Assembly: GCA_037957365.1 (NCBI GenBank)
Contig: JARHVA010001922.1
Location: forward strand, 225,001-289,000
DNA: 64,000 bases
From: Torreya grandis
Taxonomy: Eukaryota; Streptophyta; Pinopsida; Cupressales; Taxaceae
Reading direction: 5' to 3'
Positions within the stretch are counted from its first letter, which is position 1. Each line of letters begins with the position of its first letter. The notes beneath the pieces were generated by a model. The model saw nothing but the letters and a program-made list of their open reading frames with translations, was not told the origin of the DNA and did no database searches. Below are positions 45,131-57,879 of the stretch, in pieces. Both the position numbers and the translations under genes were made by a program.

Positions 45131-48100
45131 AGTCCTAGAGCTAGAAAGAGGTCAACCTTATGCCTTGAGTCATGATTCATCTTTAGTATTATGGTTTTTA
45201 GTCATATCATGAGTTGAGAGGGTTATTTAATAAATTCACTATTTTTTCATGTCACAACATTGCCTTGGTAGTCCTTATGTACCTTTATATCTCCTTTTAT
45301 GATAGATTTAAGTGTGATTTTTATGGTCAAGCATGTCAAATTATGGTCCTTAATCACTTTTAAATATCCTCAACATGTAAAATATGTAATGGTTAAGATA
45401 AACTAAACATGAAGTTTTCTATAAGCTATAAGCACTTTGGTTTTGGACTCATAATCAGAGGTATGCTCCTTTCAAGATTTTAAGAAACATAATAAAACAT
45501 GACATAAGGTTAAATTGAGGTTCCATTGATCATTAATTTCTTTCATATGCATTAACATGGAAATTTAATTGATATATCTCCTTTTAAGGTCATATATGTG
45601 AGTAAGGTCAATGGTTTTGGTCATAATGAGATTTAATTTTTGGCATTGATAAACCACTAAACCACACCACATGCCTTTATTAGGCCTCATCAGCTTCCTT
45701 AATCCATCATTAAATGGTTTCATGCCTCATTTATATCCACTAACACCATTGTCAATGTTAATTCTTCCCAAAAGGGACCCACACATGCTAAGTTATGACT
45801 CTTAGACTCCCTTAGTTTATACCACCAAGTTAAAAGTGTTTTATACCCCATATGTTCCCTAAAAAACACCTTATATCAATGTTTTAGATCTGAAAAAAGG
45901 AATATTTATTTTAAAAATGATAATTTGTAGGGTTTTATTCAGTAGTACAGATCCATACAATATAGACCAACCTAGACAGAGACATGATTTTGTATAAGGG
46001 GGTCAAAGGTATCCAATGGTGAAGAGATCAATGTTTTTTATTGTCTTAGGAGCCCAAAAATATTCCATTTCTCCTTTGATCTCATTGGCAAGTTTAGAGG
46101 ACTCCTTAGGTTTCTGCTCATACCATACAGAGGAGAGAGTGTGGGGGCGTAAGCTCATAGCCATAGAAATTAGACTCAAGAAGATTTCACCCATGGGAAT
46201 TTGTATAGGGATTAGATTCATATCCTTTATGAACATTACTTAATAATTTAATGAGTCCCTATGCCCTTCTCATCTGCACATGCCCATTTGAATTGAATGG
46301 TTTTCAAATATTTTTACCCTCTCTACTTAAACCAAACATGGATCCTATTTATTTGAGTCTCAAAGATTATTTATATGCCACCTTAAACATTTGAATCATG
46401 TGTGATATCACATGGCTTGAAAATATTCATGATTTTTTCTTATTTATATTTTGTAGATGAGTTTATACAAAGGATAGAGTTTTGATGCCTTCATCAGAGG
46501 CTATATATAAGGTTGAGAGTTTATAAGGGTGTTTCAAGGATTCCAATACCTTATTGATTAGATGGAAAGTTCAATAACCCCATTTTTACCTCAAAATACC
46601 TCAAAGAGAGTGTCTTGTGCACATTTAAAGACTGCTTTATGATATATTATGTATATGTGAATTAATGGTAACTTTCAAAGCTCCAATGTAATCTAAAGGC
46701 ATGCAAATGAGATGTTGAAGTGATAATGAATGGTCATCACCGATCTAAAAAAACTTTCTCAACTTTGATTATGGCCTCATAGGCCTAAAAACCACCTTAT
46801 ATGTATATAATTTCACTTAGTCACCTTTTAGTAGGGTTTAAGGTTTTTTATGAAAGTTAAGGATTTTCTGAGTGTCTTTGGTTTCATTTTAGGACTGTAT
46901 ACACTTTATTTCTACCCCCAAACTTCTAGGTTTTCTTAGATATAATTATGAACTCCTATAAGGTTCATATGGATTCATCTTACGAGAATAATTTCCCTTA
47001 ATTCCATTCCATTTTCATTCTCATATGATCTCACTATGTTTTCACTGCCCTTTTCATCATGTTACACTTGTTTTCATGCCTTACACTTCATGTCTCTCCA
47101 CTACCATCCTTCTCCATTCATCCATCCTTCCTCCTAAGGTTTTAACATGTCACCATACCTTAACCCTCCATTGGATCCATAATAAGTATTGAAAACACAA
47201 TATTTTGGGCCCATATGGCCATATAAAAAATTGATAGTGTAAATGTGCACTTACAACTAGCCTTTAGGGCTATTGTAGCAGGGTCCTAGGAAACATTATG
47301 TGGACCATCCAAGGAATGAATATTGTTATGATTATTAAATAGTGTGTATCATAAATTATTAAACAGTAATATTGGATTATCATTCCATTAATTTAAATAA
47401 CTATGCAAATCACATTGATCCTATACAAGCCTGGTAACAAAGCCCTATAGACAGTCATCTTGGTAGATGATTACATGTGACATCACTAGTTTATATTAGT
47501 TCCTCCATATTATATAATAAAAGAGTAAAATTACATAAAAAAGGTAAAAAATATCACATTTTTAAAATACAAACTTGATGGCCACTCCTCTATGAAGTAA
47601 TAATGACACCTACATAGTCATGAGACCACACAAGTATAGGCAAACATGAGATTTAAGTCTGAGTGAAGGATAGGGTATGCAAATAAAGTGGTGTTGTAAA
47701 CCATCATATAAGAATTATAATTTAATTTATAATTATATTAACACATACATGACCCCAAAAACCTCGATAGTCAATGTTTCAAGCCATACTTAGAATTTGC
47801 ATACTTGAGTGCATAGTCAACAGGCAATTTAGAGTTAGTTTTGGCCAAAATGGTACTTTGGGACCCTTTAAAGCATACAAAAGCCCCAAAAATTGGTATT
47901 AATGGTAAAAATTACCTATTAATTTTATTATTATGTTTAATTTTATGGTAAAATAGTGGGCATATCCACTATTTTTTCTCAGACCAAGGTTTGTCTATTA
48001 CAATCACTCAATGAGTTAAAGGTGCACCCATGCTACATAAGGCATACAAATAATATGGAACCAAATAGAAGTTTTTGATTAAATATATAATTATTTTTAA

Positions 48101-48949
48101 GGGTACCTAAACCCCATCCAAAGGTATAATACCCATATTTTCACTCAAGAGCCTTAGAGATGGGCTAGCACAGTCAAGCATCTAGGCCTATATACAGACC
48201 CTAGTACCATCTTGATATTCCTCTAAGTTGTTACAACTAGTTGAATGGACAAGGTAAGGTGTGTGAGTATGTTTCATAACTAAAAATAATGTTTCAAGTT
48301 CCAAGAGGTGACAATTTCAATTCAAGTGTCCTAAAACCCATTTCAAGCCAGTCCATCCATACACATGCAATTTGAGGAGCATCTTCAAATGCTCACCCAC
48401 TCCACCATATGTGTGCTTAGAGACAAAGGTCCTAATGAGGTTTAATCACCCATATGGAATAAATATCCATGGAATATATATTTTTATTTAGGGGCTAGGC
48501 TCTATGAATGAATGTTAATAAAATAGCCACTCAGAACTACCTATAAACAACCCTAACCTCATCTTCTCATACTCATATCTCTAAGCACCCTTTATATGGG
48601 AACCTATCCCATTAATGAGATAAGAGGAGGTTATTTCCATAATAATCCATGGAATTTGTTCCAATTTTGGATATTCATACTCTATGAATCATCATTAAGA
48701 TGGTGGACATTTCAAACCCTGCACAAAACCTAGAAATGACCCGATGTGGAATTTGACCTCAAAAACCATTTATATGAGAGAATTTGATCATGAAATGGAA
48801 TTTAAGGTCTCTTAATATCCTTTAAGCCTCATATTTACCAATTATTTGTCATGTGTAAGGGTAAATTTGGACATAATAGACCTGAAAGTGTTAATTTGAG
48901 ATCAAAAGTAAGGATACTAAGAATGTTTGTGTGCACAATGAAGTTAGAG
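45131..48949. other. Unassigned AT-rich DNA
   Basis: No named domain is visible. The overlapping frames at 46003-46243 on both strands have no recognisable motif. Part of this stretch must hold the missing start of D's LTR, and the left part may be degraded upstream sequence of C. I could not set either border. Confidence 0.4.
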
Positions 48950-49431
48950 AGGGAGAATGATTCTAAAAGAATCTATTTATGCCCTCCAGTAGGATTTTTT
49001 CTTGAAGTTTCATGATTTCAGTATGTCTTGAGTAGACCTATGCCTTTTACCCCTTAAGTTGTAGAATTATATCCAACCTGCATACAAAATATTCATGGTA
49101 GAACACCATAAATAATCCTAATAAATCATTGTATTTATTAGGTTCATTATTAAGCTTAAAAGGGAATGATTAAGATTGGATACTTCATCAATTGGTGCAT
49201 CACCACTTAGAGTAGGTTTTTGCATTATTTTTTCACTTTTCATTGTGATAAGTTTAGGTATTAGAGAGCACTAAATTTTAAAATTAGGGGAGTTAACCCC
49301 ATAAAATATAGAGGTATAACCTACATATTAGGTAACTCATAATATAAATTCACTCCAATTTTGGACTAGGTTTTAGGTGTAGACATGAACACTCTTGTCC
49401 TCAGCTAGGTTACAACCTAAAACCTCCAAAA
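48950..49431 (+). repeat. End of the 5' LTR of element D
   Basis: This is homologous to the reverse complement of C's LTR, 41749-42230. It ends CCTCCAAAA where C has CCTCCAACA, so the terminal CA is mutated. The start of this LTR lies further left and is not resolved. Confidence 0.65.
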
Positions 49432-49435
49432 TTAC

Positions 49436-49453
49436 TAGCACACCTAGTGGGAC
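49436..49453 (+). promoter_or_regulatory. Putative primer binding site of element D
   Basis: TAGCACACCTAGTGGGAC lies four bases after the LTR end. It has the shape of a tRNA-complementary site (TGG start, GTGGGAC core) with the TGG changed to TAG. The tRNA is not assigned. Confidence 0.45.
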
Positions 49454-49479
49454 TAAAAATCAAGGGATTTTGATACTTC

Positions 49480-51455
49480 TTTGACAATCTTGACTCATGG
49501 GAGGACACATATGATGCTAAAGGAAATTAAAAATAGATTGGAAGGTAGTTTCATGCACCAAGTTTCTACTAGATCATCTTCAAAAGGTAAGCAAATTCAA
49601 TTTATTGAATTAAGATTAGACATATTAAGGAGAAAGAGGGTTACTATTTATAATCCAAACCCCACACTACTCAATTCTCCCAAATCTCCAAATTCTACCA
49701 ATTCTATCTATGCACAACATTTTACAAGTCTACCAACCCAAATGGTGAGGCCTAGATTGCAAGCAACCCTCTTAACCTCAACTAATATGATGATATTTCA
49801 ATTTCTTCCTTGAATATTTTCCCATATTTTATAAGATAAAACACCACCACTCCTATAGAACATATAGCTAACATTGTAAACCTATGTTTATTACACAACA
49901 TCACCTAGGAGAATGTAGCCATGAGACTCTTAACAACTTCCTTGAGAGGTAAATCCCTTTAGTGGCATAGAGTTTTGAATCCTACCTCAATAAATACTTG
50001 GGATGAGTTTGGTGAGTGCTTTTGCAAACATTTTGAAGATAGAAGTGGCCATGTGTCACTATTTGAGCAACTCATCTCAATAAAAAGGGCACCCTAAGAA
50101 TCTATGGTTGATTTTAACTATAGATTTCAAAAGACTTGGGATAAAATCCTTGCCATCATAAATCCCACACCCAATTATGCCTTTTTATATTACCTAAGGG
50201 CCTTGAATGTATGTGTTACATTAATGATACAATCTGTGGGTAGGAAAACCTTACCAAAGGCTTATGAAATATCTATAAGGGTAGATAATTGCTTGATACA
50301 AGTAGTGAAATTGACTCATAAACCCCTCATGCCCCTATTTTCTAAGCTCCAACATACTACCCCAACCATTAATCCATTGCCTACTCTAAATAACCAAAGA
50401 AAATTTGATGATAACCAAGTAGACCAGCTTAGAAATATTTAAAGTCTATTAAAATCATAAAATAAAAAATTGGTAACCTTAGAGAGGATACAAAAGACCT
50501 CTTATAGACCATATCAAGCTCCCAACTAGAATCCATACCAATCATATCCTTAAAATAAACCCCCTTACCCACCAAATCAAAAATCTTAAGGTCAAATCAC
50601 ATAGGCCAGACCATATAATATCTATAACCCTAATGTTACAAGTAGCTCAAGGGTATTGGTACTAACACAAAATAATATTTCACAAGAGGGTCAATGGTCT
50701 ACTCCATGGGGTTAATCAAATGAGATTGTGATTTCAACAAGTGGAGAAACACATCAAAATCCTAGTTTATATCAAGCCCCTCCAATCCAAGGTCATGACA
50801 CTATGACTCTTCCACCACAAGGTCCTCCAATTCCTCATGGTGACATGCCTGCAATGATACCAGTAGAAGCATCAAACCAACAAAAAGGGAACATGACCAA
50901 AGAACCTATTGATACTAACTTTGTGAACTTTCAAGAAGGAGAGCATACCTTTGATCATGTGATAATAAACTTGGGGTAGAATGCACAAAGACTAAATGAT
51001 GCAGTTACAGCCCACACAATGGCTAAAAGGAGAATGGTAGATGATAGCTTGGGGTAGTCTAAGATCTCTCCCACACACCCTCAAGTCACTCAAGGACTAC
51101 CACCTAAATTTTAGTCATTAAAACCTCTCCAACTCAACAAACACCTTAGACACATGGGAAATAGTAGAAGAGACCATTCATTCTTGAAGATACTCAAGTC
51201 TCAAGAGATGTTTCCACTTCCAAGTTGTAGCCCAAGATCACTAATGCTCCATTAAACATTGTGGAATACATGAATAGATCCAATGTTAGCATTCCTATGT
51301 GGGATGATCTATCTATTCTAGGGTATAAATACATTCTCCAACAAGAGCTCTCCATGCTCTCTTTCATGAATAAGACAACTGATAAGGTAAGTGTAGTTTA
51401 TGTCAATGATAACCAACCTAGTCAAGTTTAATCCCCTAAGGTTTATTGGAGGTAA
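49480..51455 (+). pseudogene. gag: Element D gag
   Basis: Structural particle protein. The capsid core is readable at 49890-50340: AMRLLTTSLRGKSL, NTWDEFGECFCKHFEDRSGH, SLFEQLISIKRAP and DFNYRFQKTWDKI. Both ends are broken. A Gln/Pro/Asn-rich region follows (50340-50980), then a segment at 51280-51440 (WDDLSILGYKYILQQELSML) before the frame runs into fragment F. The start is not certain; 49481 is the first open stretch after the leader. No zinc knuckle is visible. Confidence 0.6.
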
Positions 51456-51459
51456 AATA

Positions 51460-51967
51460 TGATTGAGGAGGGGGTGAATTAGTCAACCAATATTTCACTT
51501 TCAAATCACTTATCATTTTTTCATTGACATTCATGAATCAAAACAACAAGCATATTCAACTAGATTACCATCAAAGCAAGGAGACCACATACAAAGAATG
51601 AATAACTAAAGTACATCATAACACAACATCTAATGTGGGAAACCCTCATGGGGAATAAAACCCACTCTCAAGCCTAAAAACACATGGACTACTTGTCCTA
51701 TAATTTATTACAAACATGAGAATTTAATGGAACACCTATTCCATAAGGAATACCTACCCCTAGGATGGTCAAGTCCTTTTAACTAGTCTTTAGTGAATAA
51801 CCTCTTTCATAAGGAACACCTACCCCTAGGGTGGTCAAGTCCTTCTAATAAGACTTTAGTGAAACACATATTCCATAAAGAGAACCTACCCATAAGATGG
51901 CTAAGTCTTTCTAACTAGACTTTAGTGAAACACCTATTCCATAAGGAGCACCTACCCCTAGGATGGT
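51460..51967 (+). repeat. Fragment F with 66-bp tandem repeat, 3.6 copies
   Basis: F starts TGATTGAGGAGGGGGTGAAT, a word resembling plant LTR starts. Units of exactly 66 bases begin at 51731, 51797, 51863 and 51929, each with ATTCCATAAGG and CACCTACCCCTAGG words. The fourth is cut at 51967 by the LTR of element E, so F should continue beyond E's 3' LTR outside the window. Confidence 0.75.
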
Positions 51968-52215
51968 TGATGAGGCCACCAATATCTCTATTTTTTAGCC
52001 TCATCCATACTATGTATATATCTTTTTCTATGTAAATCCCCATAACCATCCATGACTCATACAAATGAATGAATGAATTTCTAATTTTATGTGTGAATTT
52101 GATATATATGTTATGTTATGAACTATTGATGCCTTTTCCTTGATTATATATACTTATCTAATGTTATTTAACAAGCATTTGAAGGATAATTTAAGACAAT
52201 AGGATCTCATTTGGG

Positions 52216-52456
52216 CACAACACTTATAGGCTACCCATAGCCACTACAAGTTGCCTAAAATGATTATAGGCTCCACCTACAGGCTACCCATAGCCACTAC
52301 AGGTTAGCCACAACAAATATAGGCTTCACTTATAGGTTACCCATAGCCACTATAGAGTGCCCATAGCATCTATAGCCTTCACCTATAGGTTTCCTATAGC
52401 CACTACAGAGTTCCCATATCAATTTTAGCTTTCACCTATAAGTTGTCCATAGCCAC
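52216..52456 (+). repeat. 53-bp tandem repeat, about 4.5 copies, in U3 of E
   Basis: The word ACCCATAGCCACTA or a close variant starts at 52233, 52286, 52339, 52392 and 52445, exactly 53 bases apart. The last copy runs into the TATA box. Position and regular spacing suggest enhancer repeats, as known for U3 regions in several LTR elements. Confidence 0.85.
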
Positions 52457-52465
52457 TATATAAAA
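52457..52465 (+). promoter_or_regulatory. TATA box of element E LTR
   Basis: TATATAAAA directly after the last 53-bp repeat. It sets the U3/R border about 30 bases downstream. Confidence 0.65.
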
Positions 52466-53273
52466 TAGAGCTATTATTGTGATTAGATCTTAAGGACACA
52501 TCCAACTATCTTGGGAATAAAATAGATAAATGGAAAGGACCATAGTTGTATGGACTCCCTACATGCAAGTAAATTTGAATGTGCTACCAAAGATAAGAAA
52601 GACAAGCTTAAAACAAGTAACTTTGGTTACTAACCACTTGAAGGTTGACTAGGGTAGTTTCTAAAGTATTTGTATTTTTCCTAGTTTGGTGCCTTTGGTT
52701 AGAATTTAATAAACTACCTTTTGTATTTAATGGTAGAACCTAGATCAAATTAGAACTTAGTGAGTTAAAATTAAAGATTGGATAGTTAATAGAACTATAG
52801 AATTCATTGCATTGTAATCTTTTGTAGCAATATTTAATTACTATAGATTTGAGTAATGAGAAATTTGATTATGTAAGAAGCTTTTGCAAATATCTTGAAG
52901 AAGGATTAGAACTTAGTTCTAAACAAGGAAAGGCCCCCTCAAAAGGAGTTGTAGTGAAGATCCTAACCCTATTTAGTTAAGAGTATGTAAGTAGATTTAG
53001 TTATTAATCTAATTATATAAAGTGTGATATATGTGTGATTTATAAGTGTGAAGTATTTTTATATTTTTGTGATAATAGTTTCATAGTATAACTATCTGGT
53101 AAATTCAACATAAGTTCATTATATTACAACTATTAAAACAAGATGATTTATGAATCAATAATGCATATATATTTTTGAAATCCTTGAAAATCACACACAC
53201 CTTGGGTTGATAATTAATGTTAATTAGACTCAAGAATCTAGTATTCCTAGGTAATTAGTCTCCATAACATTTT

Positions 53274-53291
53274 GGTGCCATTATCGAGGAG
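53274..53291 (+). promoter_or_regulatory. Primer binding site of element E (tRNA-Asp type)
   Basis: TGGTGCCATTATCGAGGA agrees at 13 of 18 positions with the complement of the plant tRNA-Asp 3' end used by Athila elements. All five differences are C-to-T or G-to-A. It lies three bases after the LTR. Confidence 0.75.
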
Positions 53292-53370
53292 GGTGTCAAT
53301 TATTGTTATCTAAAATCAATCAATAATTTTTTAATATTGTTTAATGCACTATTCTACCTAGATAGACAAT

Positions 53371-53490
53371 TTGAGAGAGGAAACTACAGTGTCTTATGCT
53401 AGATGTCTAAGTTTTTGGACATATAGTTCCAGCCAGGAAAGTTGAGTGAGGACACTACAGTGTCTTATGCCAGATGTCTAAGTTTTTGGA
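53371..53490 (+). repeat. 71-bp-spaced duplication in the leader of E
   Basis: The 49-base segments at 53371-53419 and 53442-53490 differ at three positions and share CTACAGTGTCTTATG and AGATGTCTAAGTTTTTGGA. Being just after the primer site, it may affect RNA structure, but this is inference. Confidence 0.85.
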
Positions 53491-54239
53491 AGTAAATGGT
53501 GCATAGCCTTAAATGCCTCTTTGCAATCTTTTAATTTACTTAGTTTATTTTTTTATGATTTATTTCTTGTAAGAGTGATTTATTTTTCCTAAAGTGTGCC
53601 TTTAATTTTCTTGTTTTCTAAGATAATTTTTCTACTTTCATTTTTTGTTTTCTAGGATAATTTTTTTGCTTTCATTTTCTACTTTGTAGATTAATTTTCC
53701 TACTTTAAATAGATAAATTTACAATTTTCTAGAATTAAAATTTTAATTCTAGTTATTTTTATTTCTGCACTCCTTTATTATACTTTTTGCTTATTTTGAA
53801 AAAAAAACCTTGGAACACTCAAAAAACACTAATCTTGTACAGGAAGGAATAGGATAGTTGAAAGGTGTAGCATAATGTTTATGTAGAGAGAAAGAGATTC
53901 TTGAGGGAGATTCCTACCAAAAAAGCCACAAGTTTCTACCCCAAAAGAACCACAAGTACCCACAGTAACTAAGAATACTATTGAAAAGTATACCATAATA
54001 TGGAAGGCTATTGAAGAATGAAACACTACATATCAAAGGAAGTAGCTTACATAAGAAGTACTATTAGCTTTTAAAAAGGAAGCAAAAGTAGAGGAAGTTT
54101 AGTTGAGTTAGTAAGGAGAAATTAATGAGAAGAATTTCATGAACCAAACACTCTAAAAACTAGCATCAGAACAACATTCCATCAAGTATTTCTTGAACAA
54201 ATCCAAGAAATCTCAAGAGAATATTTAGATTTCTCATCA

Positions 54240-55880
54240 AGAAAAAGACTATGGAGTAGCAGATAAATGTTTACTATTGTATTGATGAAGGGACTAATAA
54301 AAAATTTGAATATGTGATCCTAAGTAACTTTGGTATCCATATCATAAGAAAATCCATCATGAATAGAGAAGGAGACTTTGTGGATAACAATAGGACTCTA
54401 GACACAGTTACTTTTGAATTTTCTATTCCAGATGTAACAGGTGTAACACAAATGAAAATATCTGACCCTCAACCTTACCCAATTTTAGAGGTACATTCTC
54501 AAAAGACCCAAACACATTTTTGTTCAAATTTGATATCCTCTGTAGAATTTATGACTATAGGCAGGATTCAAAGAAATTGAAACTTTTTCTAGCCACCCTC
54601 AAGGACTCAACACTTTGTTGGTTCATGGGACTAGGTAGTAATTTAGTCCTTACTTGGGAGGATATGAAAAATAAATTTCTAGCTAAGTATCATAAATATG
54701 TATTAGGAATAAGTTAAAAAATAAATGACATCTTTGGGATAACTCGAGAAGGGGGTGAATCTTTCGAAGACTATGTTGAATGGTTCATGTTCAATGTACA
54801 AAAATTTAAATGAAGTGCACTAGGAGAAGAAACTCTAAAACTCATCTTCCTGAAAGGAGTTTAAGAAGACAATATGAAAGCCTTGGACCTAATGAGTGGG
54901 GGAGATATCTACAATTCTTAGACATCAAAGAATTGAACAAGAACTCTTCTAAGTCTGCCATAAACAAAGTTAGAGGTAATAAGCTTCCACTGGCAGCTGC
55001 AAGTGGCCTATCAAAATTTGAAGTTAGTAACCTATTATAAGACATGAAATAGGATATCATTAGTCATTTGGCCACCTAATTGGATAGCCTACACTCCAAA
55101 AAAAGCAAACAACTTTGGATCAAGCTTTGACCATCTATTGTCCAAATTGTAAGAGGAGGAAGGTAGATTTTAGGTGTCACGAGGTTCAAGCTAAAGTAGC
55201 TAACATCACAGTTAAAGAACCAAAAATAGTAGAGTTTCATGATTTAAGAGGAGATGGAGACCAAGTTTTCTATGTTGCACAAATAAATTCATGGGCTTAA
55301 TGACCATCTTATCAAAGTATGGGACAAAATCCACCTTTTGTAAATTATACCTCCTTTAACTCACAATTTGTAAATACTAATCCCAACTAGACTAGTCCAT
55401 GGATAAATGTCCTGCCTCCTAATTCTAGCTATCATCCACCTCAAAAAATCTACCCCACTAACTCTTGGTAACCTCCAAAAAATACATCCCCACCTCCTAA
55501 TTATAGTCAGTAACCACCTTAAATAAGTTACCCTACTACCTCCTAGAAACCTCTACAAAATGCATCCCCACCTTGGACACAAGCTTGGCAACCAACCTAA
55601 GGCCCACCCTCCACAAACTAGTGGCAGCAGCCCTAGAGACCTAATCAGCCCTGGGGAAACCATCAAGGATGATTCCCTCCACATTAGAAATAATAACCTC
55701 CTACTCTTATTCCCAATACAGAATCTGCACCCAAGCATAATTAGCTCTTTGCCCAACCTATGTAAAACCCTACAAATAATTTGGTTTAACCAATATTTAG
55801 TACTGAACTTGTCTAGTACTCAAAAATTGGAGTGAACATCAGTGAAGTTTACCTACATTTAGGAAAATTTCTACCACCTC
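54240..55880 (+). pseudogene. gag: Element E gag
   Basis: Structural particle protein. The capsid core at 54520-54860 reads KLKLFLATLKDSTLCWFM, LTWEDMKNKFLAKY, ESFEDYVEWF and ALGEETLKLIFLKG, typical of Athila-type gag. A CxxC pair (CPNCK) near 55140 may be a zinc-binding remnant. A Pro/Tyr-rich region (55300-55800) follows with several stops at Gln or Trp codons. One frame shift lies near 54530. The start codon is not determined; the first useful open stretch begins about 54240. Confidence 0.7.
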
Positions 55881-56700
55881 TAACCCTACCCATAATAATG
55901 GAGTCAGATCAAGAAACTCTAGAAGATCATGCTAACCCACCTTCATCACCACAAGAAATATCTTAACTAAAAAATAAAGTTGTTGCTAAAATAGCCCCAC
56001 CATTTCCATAATGTATTACCCTTCAACACCATGTAATTGAGCCTAAATTTGATTTTATAGGATAGCTCAGAAATCTTTGTGTTAAACTTCCCCTCTTCTA
56101 GGCCATCAAGGATATGCCCATATATTTCAAAGATGTCAGAGACTTATGTCTACATAATTTTGGAAGGAATAAGAAGGATCCTAATATAGTGCATGTGATT
56201 GGTCAGTTGGTAGACCTTATGCTAGGAAACACCCTACCAAAAAAATATTCAGATATAGGATGCCCAGTAGTAACAATCTAGATCCATGATTAGCAATTGT
56301 CTAATACATTGATAAACCTGAAGGCTATAATAAATGTAATGATAACTGAAACCATGCACAAACTATAGCTAAATAATATTCATCCCACATCTACAATGCT
56401 TCAAATCATTGACAGGTCTATAGTAAGACTAGAAGGAATTATTGAAGATCTTGTCATTACTATATATTCTTGGGAGTATCCTATAGATTTCATTGTGCTA
56501 TAGCCTAAGTCTAATTTGGGTGTATATCCTCTTATATTAGGATGTCATTGGCTTTCCATAGTTTATACCTTCATCAGTTGTAGATTAGGTGACATGTTGA
56601 TCTCTAATGGTAACCACACTAAGAAGTTGGTTCTTTATCCCCAACATAACCAGCCTTGGTACTAGAACATATATTATGGACTAAAGAAGATGAGGTAAAA
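55881..56700 (+). pseudogene. pol: Element E aspartic protease
   Basis: The second half is clear at 56400-56640: IIDRSIVRLEGIIEDLVIT, SWEYPIDFIVL, YPLILGCHWLSIV and LISNGNHTKKLVLYP, the usual Athila protease segment. The active-site triad segment near 56260 is too decayed to read with confidence. Between protease and RT (56700-57110) only degraded sequence remains. Confidence 0.7.
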
Positions 56701-57119
56701 TAGCCTCCTTAGATTCCTGTATTCACCTTGGACTATACATTCACCTTTGTTAATCAGGAATATGATGTAATTCTCTCTAACATTCTTTAAAATAATTACA
56801 AAACTCATTCTACAAATTTCAACCACCTGTAATGTGTTGAGTGCCCATTTTCCATCTCTTGGGAAGCAAATAAATCTAATGCATCTGTAAAAAAAATATT
56901 TCACTAGATACTAACTCATTTTTGAAACTAAACTAGATCCATTAGCAATATAGAAATGATAAAAGCACTATCACAGTAAATTGGAATCTCTCTAGGGAAA
57001 ACATTACTTATTAATAGCAAGTTTGAGTCAAATAAGGAAAAGCACCTAGTCAGCATGTTGCATGCAAACCAATGTGCTTTTGCATGGGATTATGGAGACA
57101 TGCATAGAGTCAACCCAAA

Positions 57120-57860
57120 AACATGCACACATCATATCTATATCAAACAAGATTACCAACTAATTTGATAGCCACAACGAAGGATGAATCCAGCTCTTAG
57201 AGAAATAGTCAAAGTAGATTTGCAGAAACTACTGACCACTCGATTTATATACCTCATCTTAGATAGTAAATGGGTTTCACCTTTGATAATTGTACCAAAT
57301 AAAAATGGAGAATGGCATGTATGCATAGATTATAGGAAACTTAATACAATAACTAGAAAGGATCATTTTTATTTTCCCTTCATTGATCAGGTGTTGGACA
57401 CACTAGCAGGTAAGAAATATTTTGCCTTCTTGGATGGCTTCAATGGTTACAACTAGATTAGCATTGCTCTTGAGGACCAGGAGAACACCACCTTCACTTA
57501 TCCCTAAGGTACTCATGCTTATGTTGTATTACTTTTTGGGATGTGTAACACTCCTGTAACATTCTAGAGAGCTATCTTGAGTATCTTTGCAGATATGGAA
57601 AATGAATGTGTATAAATTTATATGGATGACTTAATTGGTTATGGAGAAACATTTGATGAGTGCTTGAACAACTTGGATAAAGTTTTACAATGTTTTCAAG
57701 AGCACCATTTGTCTTTAATTTATAAGAAATTCTACATTTTTATGACAAAAGGTATTGTCTTAGGCCACCATGTATCTACTAAAAGAATTAATGTTGACCC
57801 TACAAAAATTAACATTATAAAAAATCTCCCTGTTCCTCAAAAATAAAAAGATGTCAAGAT
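57120..57860 (+). pseudogene. pol: Element E reverse transcriptase
   Basis: RMNPALREIVKVDLQKLL opens the domain, followed by SKWVSPLIIVPNKNGEWHVC, DYRKLNTITRKDHF, FIDQVLDTLAGKKYFAFLDG and NGYN. The catalytic YMDD is intact at 57619-57630. VLGHHVSTKRINVDPTKI closes the palm and connection. Gln codons at several conserved positions read TAG or TAA, for example after NGYN. It is the best preserved RT of the window. Confidence 0.85.
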
Positions 57861-57879
57861 TTTTTTTAGGATATGTTAG

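Larger units (their letters stand above)
48950..51459 (+). mobile_element. Element D: gypsy element 5' end (LTR end, PBS, gag)
   Basis: D has an LTR end, a primer-site-like sequence at the expected distance and a gag frame, all in plus orientation. It is cut at about 51460 by fragment F, and its pol is not in the window. The LTR similarity to C suggests the same family in opposite orientation. Confidence 0.65.
51968..53270 (+). repeat. 5' LTR of element E, 1303 bp
   Basis: It begins TGATGAGGCCACC exactly where the 66-bp repeat of F breaks off and ends ...CATAACA three bases before the primer site. U3 is about 490 bases and carries the 53-bp repeats and TATA box; R and U5 cover the rest. Confidence 0.7.

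Noticed and set aside
46003..46243. Overlapping 75-77-codon frames on both strands
   Set aside because: No motif in either, and each is the shadow of the other.
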